A DNA stretch of 64,000 bases from JBLZUR01 sp048565625 (GTDB lineage: Bacteria > Pseudomonadota > Alphaproteobacteria > Sphingomonadales > Sphingomonadaceae). The notes beneath the pieces were generated by a model. It saw only the letters and a program-made list of their open reading frames with translations, searched no databases and was not told the DNA's origin. Both the position numbers and the translations under genes were made by a program. Below are positions 18,720-28,346 of this stretch, piece after piece. The stretch covers positions 558,001 to 622,000 of the forward strand of contig NZ_JBLZUR010000002.1 of the NCBI RefSeq assembly GCF_048565625.1. Direction: 5' to 3'. Positions within the stretch are counted from its first letter, which is position 1. Each line of letters begins with the position of its first letter.

Positions 18720-20578
18720 TGTCGTGTTCCCTTGGTGGCCAGGAGCGGCGCAAAACTTGCCCAAAGCGCGAGAAACTCCGGCGGAACAATGTTCGCGCCG
18801 CCTTCCGGATCTTCGAGACGCTTGATGAGCTGATCGATCTCGACGAGCTCGCCGCTATCGAGACTTAGAGCGCGGACCATCGGTTCGAGAAGCGATGCTC
18901 CGCCCTGACCGAGCCGGCGCAGCCATTGCCCTTCGCCAGCAGTCTCGCTCTCGAGGAAGCTACCTTCCCCCAAGCTCCCGAGTAGCAAGCTCAAATATCG
19001 GAAGAAATTCTCGACATTCGCAATGTGCGCCCGCAGTACGGCGGCGTCGCGCCCATCAGGCACCCCGACCAGCCGCGCGCCAAGGGTGAAGGCGACTTCC
19101 ACGCCAGTCCGCTCGTCGCGAAGGCGGATTCCCAACCAGCGGGTGACCTCGCTTAGCGGCACCGAACCAAGCGTCATTCTAGGCTGTGCTTTCGCGAGCA
19201 GCGCCGCGGCATCATACCCCCGTTCGTTCGCAACGGTGATTGCGCGCATGAAACAGCTTACGCCGTCCGGTAATTCCAGGGATGGGGCTTTGCCTGCGAT
19301 CTCGACTTCGAGCGCGATGGTATCCGTCAATTGCGTGCAATGAAGGTCGAGCGCGATCGCCGCGATTTTGATGCGCAGTTTCTCCAGCGCCTTTTCGGCT
19401 GCCGCCGCGGCGTCCTGCTCGGGCGGCTCGGATGGCGTATAAGGGGCCAGGAGGCGCCGAAATCCCTCCGAGAATACCGCATCCTCAATCGTTCCCATCC
19501 GGGATTTCGGGCCATCGAGCGTCGCCATGACCTCTACGTTCTGCGTTCGGCCTCCGTGGGTCGGCACCAGCGCAGCCGTCGTCGCATTTGCGGAACCAAG
19601 GTGAATGTGCAGGCGTGAGCCGCGCTCGACGACATAGGCCTTGGCGTGAAGACCCTCGAGATCGGCCGAACAAGCCCCCTCGCGGTCTTCTTTCTCGTAT
19701 TCGGTGGCGCGGTCGTCGAGGGTTTGTATCTCAAACAGACTGCGAATGGCCGGTTTGACGCAGTCGAGTTCCTCGGCTCGCGCGACGAGCTGGCAAGATG
19801 CGGGATCATCGTATCCCGAAGCCAGTTGCTTGAGCGCGTCCCCGCTCACGAATGGGGATAGGATTGCCAGGCGCTCCCCCTTTTGCGGGGCCCAGGCTCC
19901 CGCTTCCAGGCCGTTGACAGCGAAGCGGATCTTGGTTGCCCCGGCAGGGAGATCGTTCCACCAGCAGCGAGCGAGATCGCGCAGCAGCGCAGGAAGGAAC
20001 TTGGGTGCGGTCGGCCGATTGGCCGCATTCGCCAGTCCCGGAAGAGCGCGTAAGAGCCCGACGACTGGTTCATTGCCTTCGCAAATATCGTCGGTGACCG
20101 TGCCATCGAGGCAAAGCGCCAAGTCCCAGCATCGATCATTGGTCAGGTTACGCGAGAGAATCGCCAGCCGCATGCGGATGGGCATCCCCTTGCGCTCCGG
20201 TTGGAAACGGATGCACCACAATTTAGGATGAAACGCGCCGCCGGCCGGCGCCGCAACCTCGGTGATGGTTTTCTCATAGAGGGCCATCAGGCGCGCTGCA
20301 TTCGGGCGCGCTTCCTTGATGCGGCCGCGATCGCAGTAAATGGCCATCCGGCCCGCCATCCGTTCGACGCTTTGCAGCAGAGCCAAGGGGCTGCGCAGCA
20401 TCTCGTCGCGATTCTCCGCGTCGCGAAATACAATGGCGATCGGGATCGCGAGGGCGGTCTCGAAATCGAGCGAATAGGTGGTGGCTATCGCGTTGTCGAA
20501 CCTATAGCCGTCGGGTGAGCGCATGAGCGACGTATAGAGTTCGCGATTTTCAGGGTCGAAGGCGGGATCAACCGGCAT
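18716..20578 (-). CDS. Phospholipase D-family nuclease with two HxK motifs
   Basis: 620-residue protein from the ATG at 20578, which overlaps the DUF6361 gene by 11 bases. Two PLD half-sites are visible: FHPKLW (His117, Lys119) with SRNLT downstream (Ser142, Asn144), and LHAKAYVV (His311, Lys313) with GSANAT (Ser329, Asn331). Two HxK/SxN sets in one chain can form a complete PLD active site, usually a metal-independent nuclease in defence systems. No lipid-enzyme features such as a signal peptide are seen. The C-terminal 200 residues are unrecognised. Confidence 0.85.
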   Translation of the reverse strand: MPVDPAFDPENRELYTSLMRSPDGYRFDNAIATTYSLDFETALAIPIAIVFRDAENRDEMLRSPLALLQSVERMAGRMAIYCDRGRIKEARPNAARLMALYEKTITEVAAPAGGAFHPKLWCIRFQPERKGMPIRMRLAILSRNLTNDRCWDLALCLDGTVTDDICEGNEPVVGLLRALPGLANAANRPTAPKFLPALLRDLARCWWNDLPAGATKIRFAVNGLEAGAWAPQKGERLAILSPFVSGDALKQLASGYDDPASCQLVARAEELDCVKPAIRSLFEIQTLDDRATEYEKEDREGACSADLEGLHAKAYVVERGSRLHIHLGSANATTAALVPTHGGRTQNVEVMATLDGPKSRMGTIEDAVFSEGFRRLLAPYTPSEPPEQDAAAAAEKALEKLRIKIAAIALDLHCTQLTDTIALEVEIAGKAPSLELPDGVSCFMRAITVANERGYDAAALLAKAQPRMTLGSVPLSEVTRWLGIRLRDERTGVEVAFTLGARLVGVPDGRDAAVLRAHIANVENFFRYLSLLLGSLGEGSFLESETAGEGQWLRRLGQGGASLLEPMVRALSLDSGELVEIDQLIKRLEDPEGGANIVPPEFLALWASFAPLLATKGTRQ

Positions 20579-21734
20579 CGGCAAGCTCCCCGAGATAGCG
20601 GCTGGCGATGCCCCACCTGAAATCGAGTCGCGCGTCCCCCGAAGCCCCTGACCAGCGTTCAAGCGGCGCATCGTGAAGGAGCCTTGCCTTCATCCGTTTC
20701 AGCCCATGCTCCCGCTGCTTGAGCAGTTCTATCGCCTGGTGATCGGCTTCGACTGGGCCAGTGCCATCTCGGGCGATTGTCACCCATCCCCGGATGAAGT
20801 CCCGTGATGACTTGGTGAGGTTGTGGCTCGTCCTGCCAATCAGGCCGAAGAGATCGTCGAGATCCCAGTCGTTCAACGCCAGGTGGTCGATCTCCGACTT
20901 CCAAGCTTCGATGCGTGAGCGATAATCCGCCGCCAGCGTCGACGCATCGGCGTGCTTCTTGGCGTTTGGCCGCTCTGCAGCACGAAGGGCCAACAGGAGA
21001 TTATAGAGAAGGCTGGCTCCGTACATGACCCCCGAAAATCGTTCGGCGTGCCGGAGGATCGCGCGATTGGCGTCTGACATGGTGTCTTCGCTGATCTGCC
21101 ACGGCCAATCATCCGCGAAGGATTTGCCCTTGCGAGCGAGCTCGTTAAGCAAGCTTGAGCCTGCATGGCTTTCGATGCGGTCTCGCAGGAAATCGGCCTC
21201 GCCATCGGCCAGGGCGAAGGAAGCCCGATCCAGTAGATTTGCGGGCGGCTTCGGAAGGTTCGGCGCCCATAGCTTGAGATCATGGTCCTTCAGGCTTTCG
21301 GGACCATAGGACAAGAAGGTCGAATGGCTGCCCGGCAGTGTCCGAATGCCCAGAGTGCTCAAACCTGCCCAGTAAACACTTGAGGGAAGCCGCTTGAGTT
21401 GTCGTCCAGCAAGACGGCCAATTACATCAACGGTTTCTCCACCACGCAGCAATGCTTCGCTTAAGTCGAACTCCATGTCGCGAGCAATGATCGTACGTTC
21501 CGCCTGCGTGGCCTTGCGACTCTGTGCTTCCAGATAGATCCACGGAATGAACAGCATGTATCGCAGCCGCGTCTGGATCGTGCTGGTTCCGGGAAAGAGG
21601 AGATCGGCCAGCCCGTCACGCACGGTGCCGAGGCCGAGCTCGTCGCGAGCCTCGGGCTGCTTGAACAGGTCGATCAGGGTTTGAGCGCGGCGACGCTCTT
21701 CCGGGTCAAAATCAATCCAGGCGAGATAGGACAT
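20568..21734 (-). CDS. DUF6361-family protein
   Basis: 388 residues starting MSYLAWIDFDPEERRRA, characteristic of DUF6361 as I recall it. Nearby LGTVRDGLADLLFPGTSTIQTRLRYMLFIPWIY is also typical. The biochemical function is unknown. No catalytic motif is obvious; the protein is rich in helices and aromatic residues. The ATG lies 60 bases after the AddA-like stop, and the end overlaps the PLD gene, so the product probably acts together with the PLD nuclease and the helicase. Confidence 0.8.
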   Translation of the reverse strand: MSYLAWIDFDPEERRRAQTLIDLFKQPEARDELGLGTVRDGLADLLFPGTSTIQTRLRYMLFIPWIYLEAQSRKATQAERTIIARDMEFDLSEALLRGGETVDVIGRLAGRQLKRLPSSVYWAGLSTLGIRTLPGSHSTFLSYGPESLKDHDLKLWAPNLPKPPANLLDRASFALADGEADFLRDRIESHAGSSLLNELARKGKSFADDWPWQISEDTMSDANRAILRHAERFSGVMYGASLLYNLLLALRAAERPNAKKHADASTLAADYRSRIEAWKSEIDHLALNDWDLDDLFGLIGRTSHNLTKSSRDFIRGWVTIARDGTGPVEADHQAIELLKQREHGLKRMKARLLHDAPLERWSGASGDARLDFRWGIASRYLGELADAG

Positions 21735-21794
21735 GAATGCTTCTTCGGGACGTGCTGGGAAGGGCAGGGCGGCGAGGTCAGGTTCTCGGCCCGA

Positions 21795-24700
21795 TCACGG
21801 CGTCGAGCCGACGCTGGATGGAGAGACCTCGATAATCTCACCCCTGGTCATCAGGACGATCATTCCGCGTTCGGCGCCAGTCATGTCGAGATAGGCTTGC
21901 ACCTGACCTCGATAGTGCTCGAGCGACAGAGCATCGGGTGCTACATCGCTCTTCCAATCCACGATCATTCCCGGCTTGCCCTCAGACGTCAGGGTGAGAG
22001 CGTCAGCAATTCCGGAGGTCGCATATTCATGCCCATCCGCGGTGTGGCTCGCAAACACCGGGAACTCGGCTATCAGTTCGCTCCGCACTGCTGCAATCGG
22101 ATCAAGCTTGAGTGTCTTGTCGACGCAACTGGCCAATTCCTCGGGGGATAGGCCTGTCGCGGCATCGCTAACCGCAGTTCGGCCGAATTGAACGATCAAT
22201 TCCTTCGCTCGCTCGGTCAGCGAACCAAGATCGTCGAAGATTTCGCCCGTCAGAACCTCCTCCATCAGCTTGTGGAGGATCAGGCCCCGCTCGCGGCTGC
22301 CTTGAATGGCGATCTGCGGCGGGAGCTCCTGAGGTTGCCTGTCGTCGGAATCTGTCCAGAGGTCTGGTTCCTCCTCGACGACTACGGGGCCGGAGGTATT
22401 TTCGCTGCGGCTCGGGGCGAGCCAGGTCAGACGGGCCTGTCGCCGCAAGATTTCTTCAGCTTCCGCCGCAAATGCCTCTCTCGTCTGCGCGTTGCCCGCT
22501 TCCCCTGCTGGCGATGGCACGCGCTCCGGCAGATCATCGGGATTGAGTGCTGGAAGCTCGGCAAGCGAAAGGTCGAGCAGACTTATCCATGCCGACTTCG
22601 ATGGTGAGACATCGAGGCGAGGAAGAATCAGCAATTGCCGCGCCCGCGTGGCCGCCACGTACCACAGACGTATCCGCTCCCGATCCAGCTCGAGCTTTTC
22701 GGCCTCGATCGCCGCTTCGTGCCCCTCGGGGGGCACGCCGAAGATCGGGCAATAGAATGTATCCGACTGGCGGTCTGTCACCGCGCTATCGGGACCCATG
22801 ACGCCGGTCATGGTGTTGATTGGTATGACAATAGGCCATTCGAGGCCCTTCGCCGCGTGCATCGTGAAGAGCGAGATGGCTTCCTCTTGCGCGTCGGGGC
22901 GACCTTCGACTGCTCGAGTCTCATCCTCCCACGCCGTAGTCATCGCCTCAGAAAACGACCGCAGGCCGCGCACCGCATATGCAGTCGCAAGATTGAGGTA
23001 GAGGTCGACATTGGCGAGCGCGCGCTCCGCCTGACCGCGATGGCGCTCGACGAGAATGGGCCTGATACGCAGGACATCAATCGCCTGCGACAGGAGTTCA
23101 TGCGGCGTGGTGCTGTTCGCTCGCCGCGCAAGAGCCTGCAGTTTCACCAGGACCGCCCGCGCCAGATCGTGAGTGATGGAGTCGGTATCGACGGACAGGG
23201 TCAGACGCGGGATGCGGTCGGGTTCGCTCTCATTGCGCGGGAGAGCCCAGACGATGTCGAGCAATTCTTCATCTGTAAGGCCGACCAATGGCCCCCGAAG
23301 CAGCGCGCCCAGCGCCAATGTGTCGCGACGGTCAGCAAGGACACGGGTGACCGCGATCAAATCCTGGATTTCCTGACGACGGAAGAGCCCTTTGCCGGCT
23401 TGGGTCGCAACCGGGATACCGCGGCGTTCCAAAGCTTCTTCGTATCGCCATAGTTCGGCGCCTGTCGGGGCGAGCAAAGCGATATCGCCCGGTTGGCAGA
23501 GACGCGGAGTCCCGGTCCGGCGATCGACGATTTCCTGCCCGCCGATCAGACGGGCGCACAGGTCGGCAACTGCCTCGGCTTCACCGTCCCGTTGCTGCTC
23601 CACCTTCGCTTTGCCATCCTCGCCTGCAACCGCGACGTCGAGGGCAGCTACGCACACGCCCTCGATGGGATCGGAGTGGAACGCATCGAGGGCCGTGAAG
23701 CCCGGTTGGCCATCGGCAGACAGGACCGCTTCGAAGCGCGCGTTGACGAAGGTCAGAACGGAGGCGCACGACCGAAAATTGGTCGAGATGGAGAGCAGGC
23801 TTTCCTGACTCTGCGCGATAAACGCGCTGCGAGCCTGTACATAGGCACCGACGTCGGCGCCGCGAAAGCGGTAGATCGCCTGTTTCGGATCGCCCACGAG
23901 AAACAGTGCGCCCGGACGGATACGGAAGTCCGCCCAATCGTCGCCTTCATGCTGCGGATCACCGCATAGCCGCCAGAAGATCTCGGTCTGGAGCGGATCG
24001 GTATCCTGAAACTCGTCGACGAGGACGTGGGCAAAACGCTTGCCAAGCGCCTGGCGTACGGCCTCATGACTGCGCAACAGGTCGCGCGCGGCATAGATCA
24101 GGTCGTCGAAATCGAGCTGCGCGCTTGAACGCTTGTAGTCGCGGTAGCGTTCGAGGATTGGCGCGGCTTCTGAGACAAGCGCTGCCAGAACGTGGCTGGC
24201 AACCGCCTGCTGCATTGCGGACCACGTCGTGCAGCTTTTCGCGTACAGATCGTCGGCGGCGATGTTGAGCTGCTCACCGTCGGCTTTGGACAAACCGGCC
24301 TGCTTCGCCGCTTCGACCCACTTCCCCTTCTTGCGATAGGCGGCAAATCCACCGGTCTTGGTGCAAACGTCCGGATGGGGGCGAGCCACCAGCAACTGAA
24401 CAAGGCCCGCTGGTGATTGGGGGTCGGCAACCGCGGCTACCGCTTGAGCCATCTGCGCGAAGCCTGCCGCATAGGCGGCTGTCTCGGGCTCGTGGGCCGA
24501 GGCATTTTTGATGAAGTCGCCAAAGGCTGTGGCCGCCTGTTGGAATTCGGCCATGAGCGGAGCGAACGGGGACGGCGCTGGTGCCTTGAGAGTTCGCCTG
24601 CTGCGCAAATTGGCCGCGATCTTGTGAAGCAGCTCCACCGTGCTTTTCGGATTGTAGAGCACCATTTCGGCAATGATGCCGCCATGTTCGCCGGATAGCC

Positions 24701-25190
24701 GCTCTCGCAGCCAGCCATCAACGATTTCGAGAAACGCAAGATCAGCCAGGTTCCGATCCATGACCGTCGCGCCAGGATCGATGTCTGCCTCAGCCGGGTA
24801 GGGCTTGATGAGACGCTGGCAGAAGCCGTGAATCGTCGAGCAGGTGACTTCATCGATCGCCGCGCTCGCGGTGACGAGATTGTTGCGCTGGGCATCGCTG
24901 AGGCCATCGGGAAGTGCGACTTTAAGCTCTGGCGCGATGCGGCCTTCGCTCAACTCGGCGACAAACTCCCTGACCCGCGACACCAATTCGCTTGCCGCCA
25001 GTTCGGTAAATGTCACCGCAGCGATGGCGCGCGGAGAGGTTCCCTCCGCGAGCATTACGGCGATGCGCCCCGCCATAACCGCGGTTTTGCCCGAGCCAGC
25101 GCCAGCCTCCACGAGGATCGAGCGGGTATGCCGACCAATTGCATCGAAGCGGGCACCGTCGTCCTTCAGTTGCGCAGCCATTGTCGTCAT
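21795..25190 (-). CDS. AddA-like UvrD-family helicase with C-terminal PD-(D/E)XK nuclease
   Basis: 1131 residues from the ATG at 25190, which overlaps the upstream stop by one base (TGATG). SF1A helicase motifs are clear: AGAGSGKT (29-36), VDEFQDTDP (391-399), GDPKQAIYRFRGAD (433-446), and a late LWYVAATRAR box. The C-terminus holds a RecB-type nuclease: GLILHKLMEE, then SGIADAL and DWKSD (Asp1078, Lys1080). This is the AddA architecture, an ATP-driven DNA end resection enzyme. Its location in a mobile island, beside other nucleases, points to a defence or element-specific job rather than the cell's main repair AddAB. Confidence 0.87.
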   Translation of the reverse strand: MTTMAAQLKDDGARFDAIGRHTRSILVEAGAGSGKTAVMAGRIAVMLAEGTSPRAIAAVTFTELAASELVSRVREFVAELSEGRIAPELKVALPDGLSDAQRNNLVTASAAIDEVTCSTIHGFCQRLIKPYPAEADIDPGATVMDRNLADLAFLEIVDGWLRERLSGEHGGIIAEMVLYNPKSTVELLHKIAANLRSRRTLKAPAPSPFAPLMAEFQQAATAFGDFIKNASAHEPETAAYAAGFAQMAQAVAAVADPQSPAGLVQLLVARPHPDVCTKTGGFAAYRKKGKWVEAAKQAGLSKADGEQLNIAADDLYAKSCTTWSAMQQAVASHVLAALVSEAAPILERYRDYKRSSAQLDFDDLIYAARDLLRSHEAVRQALGKRFAHVLVDEFQDTDPLQTEIFWRLCGDPQHEGDDWADFRIRPGALFLVGDPKQAIYRFRGADVGAYVQARSAFIAQSQESLLSISTNFRSCASVLTFVNARFEAVLSADGQPGFTALDAFHSDPIEGVCVAALDVAVAGEDGKAKVEQQRDGEAEAVADLCARLIGGQEIVDRRTGTPRLCQPGDIALLAPTGAELWRYEEALERRGIPVATQAGKGLFRRQEIQDLIAVTRVLADRRDTLALGALLRGPLVGLTDEELLDIVWALPRNESEPDRIPRLTLSVDTDSITHDLARAVLVKLQALARRANSTTPHELLSQAIDVLRIRPILVERHRGQAERALANVDLYLNLATAYAVRGLRSFSEAMTTAWEDETRAVEGRPDAQEEAISLFTMHAAKGLEWPIVIPINTMTGVMGPDSAVTDRQSDTFYCPIFGVPPEGHEAAIEAEKLELDRERIRLWYVAATRARQLLILPRLDVSPSKSAWISLLDLSLAELPALNPDDLPERVPSPAGEAGNAQTREAFAAEAEEILRRQARLTWLAPSRSENTSGPVVVEEEPDLWTDSDDRQPQELPPQIAIQGSRERGLILHKLMEEVLTGEIFDDLGSLTERAKELIVQFGRTAVSDAATGLSPEELASCVDKTLKLDPIAAVRSELIAEFPVFASHTADGHEYATSGIADALTLTSEGKPGMIVDWKSDVAPDALSLEHYRGQVQAYLDMTGAERGMIVLMTRGEIIEVSPSSVGSTP

Positions 25191-27847
25191 CACTCCGCCT
25201 CCCACACCTGAGCCGCATCTCCGAGCATTGCCGCCGCGATTGGACGCTTGCGTTTGCAGTAGGTTGGGCCGGCGTTTGCGGGCAGGGCGAAGGCGAGATC
25301 GTCGTAATCATCGCCGGTATCCGGGCCGGGGATCGCCAGCCCGGATTGCAGGTTCGACCGGGCAGCAACAAGGTAGCCGGTGACCTCGGACAAGGCGGCG
25401 TCGGGATCGTCGAGCTGGAGGTCCAGGTTCTCCCTAGGATACAACAGCGACGCGGTTATGCTCACATCCTCGCCCAGCAAGGATTTCACGGCGAAGCCAT
25501 AAAGACATCGTTGAAGCTCCTTGCCCCCGTTGAGGCGAATGGCCGACCGTGGTGCGCGTCCGGTCTTATAGTCTCGCACGATGGCGCACTTGCCATCGTC
25601 AAGAATGTCGAGGCGGTCGATGTAGCCCTTGATCGCAAAGCCTGCGCCGGGAATTTCGACCCTGGTGCTCGGATCCCAGGGAATGGCCCCTTCCGATTTG
25701 GGCATGGATCCACCGAACGGCACCTCGGCAAAGCTTTGCGCTGCCGCCAGTTCCAGATGGCCATAGGTCAGGGCATTGCTTGCCGTCACTCGAGCGTCTG
25801 AGAGCGTGCGCGTCCAGATGATCGCCGGCGGCACCGGACGTTCACTTTCCCAATCGGCCGCCACTCGGGCGGCCGCACTCCCGACCAATTCGTCGATAAC
25901 TTGCGCCGTTGCGCTGCCGAGACCGCCGGCGGCCTCGATGTTCTGGAGCGCGATGTCGAGCACCATGTGGACAAGGTCGCCCATTTCCAGCGGATCGAGC
26001 ACCAACGGTTCGGCTCCGGCGTCAGGGGCGCTCCAGTGGAGTCCATAAACCCAGACAAAGCCGAGGGGGTTGCGGAGCAGGCGTCGCAGCGAACTGGCTG
26101 ACTGCGTGCGATCGAGCACGGCCTGGATCAGGGGATGGTCTGGTCTCACCTTGCCATCGTGAGCGGTAATCTCCTCCCGCTTCCAATCTCGCCAGCAGGC
26201 CAAGGCGCTGACCGCTTGGGGATAGGCGCGAAACTCTTCCGTTCTGGCCATCAACCGATCGGTCTCGCTGAAAGCATGAAGCGGAACCGCATTGCGGCGA
26301 AGATACATCTCGCTGCCAAGTCCGGCGAGCAGTGGACTGCGCCCGAGGAGCCGGCCATCGCTGTCGCGGCGGGCACGAGACAGAACGAGCTGGCCGGATG
26401 TCGTCGCCAGAATAGTCTCGAAATCACGCCTATCCGCCTGATTGATCGGAAGTGGATCGAGCACATGGGTCGGGATGATGTGATCGGGAATCAATCTGTC
26501 TTCAGAAATGCCGCGCGGCCAACGCGAGGAATTCAGGCCGATCAGACGGACAAACCGGCGCGGTGATGCGGCAAGCGCACTTGCCGGCATCCACGCAACC
26601 GAGACGCAGGAATCGAGACCGTCATCCTGCTTCAGGTTTTCCAGCGAAGCGTCGATCGATGAGGCCGGCCCGGCCATGAGTGCCTTGCGCCAAATCGCGA
26701 GCGCGCGGCCTTCAAGAAAGGCTGGGCCGACTTCATCGGCAGCGTCGGACCCTTTTGCGAGCAGCTCGATCACGGATTTCAGTGCAGGGGAATAGTCGCT
26801 TCCATCCGGCCAATCTTTGGCTGCGAGACCCGACAACAGTCGGTTCCACGCAGCAGACGTCGCCATCGGCGCGTCGGTTGGCAAGACGCGCAGCCACCCT
26901 TCCGGCAGTGCTGAGAGCGCGGGACCATTCGAGCAGAGTGCGGCGAGCCGCCGGATACGGGTCTGCGAAAGGCCGCGAACAAGAATGTCGGCCAGCGCCG
27001 CCGCGGCCTGACCGTCGCGGGTCGTGACTGTCCTAACCCCATGGACAAAGTGCAAATCGATGTTCGCATCGGACCGTAGCGCCAGGAAATGATCGTCATA
27101 TTCGGCAGGCGACGCTGATGCGATTGCGATTTCATGCGGGGCGACATCGCCGGATGCCAGAAGGGATCGTACCCAGCGCAACGCCTCGATAGCCTCGTGG
27201 AGACCCGAGGCGGCGCTTGCGAGGCTAACCTCGGGATGCTGGGCCGCTGCTTCGACTACCTTTATCGGGGACCCAGCCAACCAGGCCGGAATCCGGCGCG
27301 GCCCGGCATTCCACGTCACCGGAATCTCGGTCGCGAGCTCGATCAGCAATGGGCGCCAGCACGGCGAAAGCTCGGTCAATCCCTCAACGGTCAGGGCGCC
27401 GAGCACCTTCTGAGAATGATGAATTCGGCTCCGCGCGCAGGCGACGATATCCATCGGCCTGAGCATTCCTGCGGGAAGTTCGGCCAGAACAGCAGCTTCG
27501 AGGTGGGCCAGCGCCTCTAGCCTGGGATGGTCTCCTGCGCGTGCGGAGAGGTCGATCCCGGCCCGCCAAACCTTGTGAAGAGTGTCGGCCGCAGCGTTGA
27601 CCATACCGGGGAGCGACTTGATGTTTTCCAGCTCACCCAGCGGCGTATTGGGAAGCACAGACTGCAATGTCGAACGGAGCGTTTCGTCGTCAATCGGCTT
27701 GATGAAGCCTCCGGCCAGTCGCACCGCTGATTGCTCGAACGACATGATCTGGGTGCCATGGTGCCGATCGCGTGCAGCATGCAGCCGCTCGCAGCGCATG
27801 GCATGTCTTCCGTGACATACAATAGTTGAACGCCCAGCCGCAGTCAC
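25190..27847 (-). CDS. AddB-like PD-(D/E)XK nuclease partner
   Basis: About 885 residues if the GTG at 27847 is used; it has GGGGGG 9 bases upstream. A TTG at 27868 in frame is the alternative. The N-terminus resembles a decayed helicase domain. The C-terminal RecB-like nuclease is clear: GYIDRLDILDDGK, then RDYKTGR (Asp759, Lys761) and ELQRCLY. The cysteines that hold an Fe-S cluster in classical AddB are not evident at the C-terminus; only one Cys (CKRKR) is there. It is the first gene of the five-gene series and is coupled to the AddA-like gene. Confidence 0.83.
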   Translation of the reverse strand: MTAAGRSTIVCHGRHAMRCERLHAARDRHHGTQIMSFEQSAVRLAGGFIKPIDDETLRSTLQSVLPNTPLGELENIKSLPGMVNAAADTLHKVWRAGIDLSARAGDHPRLEALAHLEAAVLAELPAGMLRPMDIVACARSRIHHSQKVLGALTVEGLTELSPCWRPLLIELATEIPVTWNAGPRRIPAWLAGSPIKVVEAAAQHPEVSLASAASGLHEAIEALRWVRSLLASGDVAPHEIAIASASPAEYDDHFLALRSDANIDLHFVHGVRTVTTRDGQAAAALADILVRGLSQTRIRRLAALCSNGPALSALPEGWLRVLPTDAPMATSAAWNRLLSGLAAKDWPDGSDYSPALKSVIELLAKGSDAADEVGPAFLEGRALAIWRKALMAGPASSIDASLENLKQDDGLDSCVSVAWMPASALAASPRRFVRLIGLNSSRWPRGISEDRLIPDHIIPTHVLDPLPINQADRRDFETILATTSGQLVLSRARRDSDGRLLGRSPLLAGLGSEMYLRRNAVPLHAFSETDRLMARTEEFRAYPQAVSALACWRDWKREEITAHDGKVRPDHPLIQAVLDRTQSASSLRRLLRNPLGFVWVYGLHWSAPDAGAEPLVLDPLEMGDLVHMVLDIALQNIEAAGGLGSATAQVIDELVGSAAARVAADWESERPVPPAIIWTRTLSDARVTASNALTYGHLELAAAQSFAEVPFGGSMPKSEGAIPWDPSTRVEIPGAGFAIKGYIDRLDILDDGKCAIVRDYKTGRAPRSAIRLNGGKELQRCLYGFAVKSLLGEDVSITASLLYPRENLDLQLDDPDAALSEVTGYLVAARSNLQSGLAIPGPDTGDDYDDLAFALPANAGPTYCKRKRPIAAAMLGDAAQVWEAE

Positions 27848-28103
27848 AATCGATATCCCCCCTGACAACAGTCAGCAAACTATACGAATTTGCTACGCCG
27901 ACTTGGTGCGCAGATTCGTGATCCTCGTGATTATTGGCCCCCACCGACGAGTAGCTCTTATACAAGCCTTTTGGTGATCCGATGCAAGGTGCCTGAGAGG
28001 GCTTTTGATCGGATTCGAGCTTGCTGCGACCGGTTTTGTCGTGGAGACTGTTTTGAGATGGCCGATGCTAAGGGCAGGATTCGGCCGAGAGGCGTCGGGG
28101 GAA
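27848..28103. promoter_or_regulatory. Divergent intergenic region between helicase-nuclease operon and WYL operon
   Basis: No gene of its own is seen. It must hold the promoters of the leftward five-gene operon and of the rightward WYL operon. A short inverted repeat, AGCAAA at 27874-27879 and TTTGCT at 27889-27894, lies close to the leftward start and is a possible regulator site. Confidence 0.5.
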
Positions 28104-28346
28104 ATGATGGGATTGTTCAACCGGATATTTGCCGGGCAAAAGATCGACGAGCGGGCGTCCGATTACACCCTTGTCGCCGCGAGAACGCTTAATCAGGCTG
28201 CAGCCGCCAGCGCGGAAACGCTGGAAGAATTGGCAAGGCAGGAGATCTCCGGACGCGACTGGCTGGAAGCCTCACGATCCGAAACCAACAGCCCTCCGCT
28301 ATTCCTTTCGGTCGGGCCGTCCGACATTCAGGAGAACACGCCGTGA
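28104..28346 (+). CDS. Small hypothetical protein upstream of the WYL regulator
   Basis: 80-residue product from tandem Mets at 28104/28107 behind a GGGGGA site. It starts MMGLFNRIFAGQ and contains a helical, alanine- and glutamate-rich centre. No known domain is recognised. Its stop overlaps the GTG of the WYL gene as GTGA, so it is translated with that gene. Confidence 0.55.
   Translation: MMGLFNRIFAGQKIDERASDYTLVAARTLNQAAAASAETLEELARQEISGRDWLEASRSETNSPPLFLSVGPSDIQENTP

Noticed and set aside
15594..21734. Could be DISARM (helicase plus PLD protein)
   Set aside because: No DUF1998 gene and no methyltransferase are present. The PLD protein is far larger than DrmC, and the helicase motifs and context differ.
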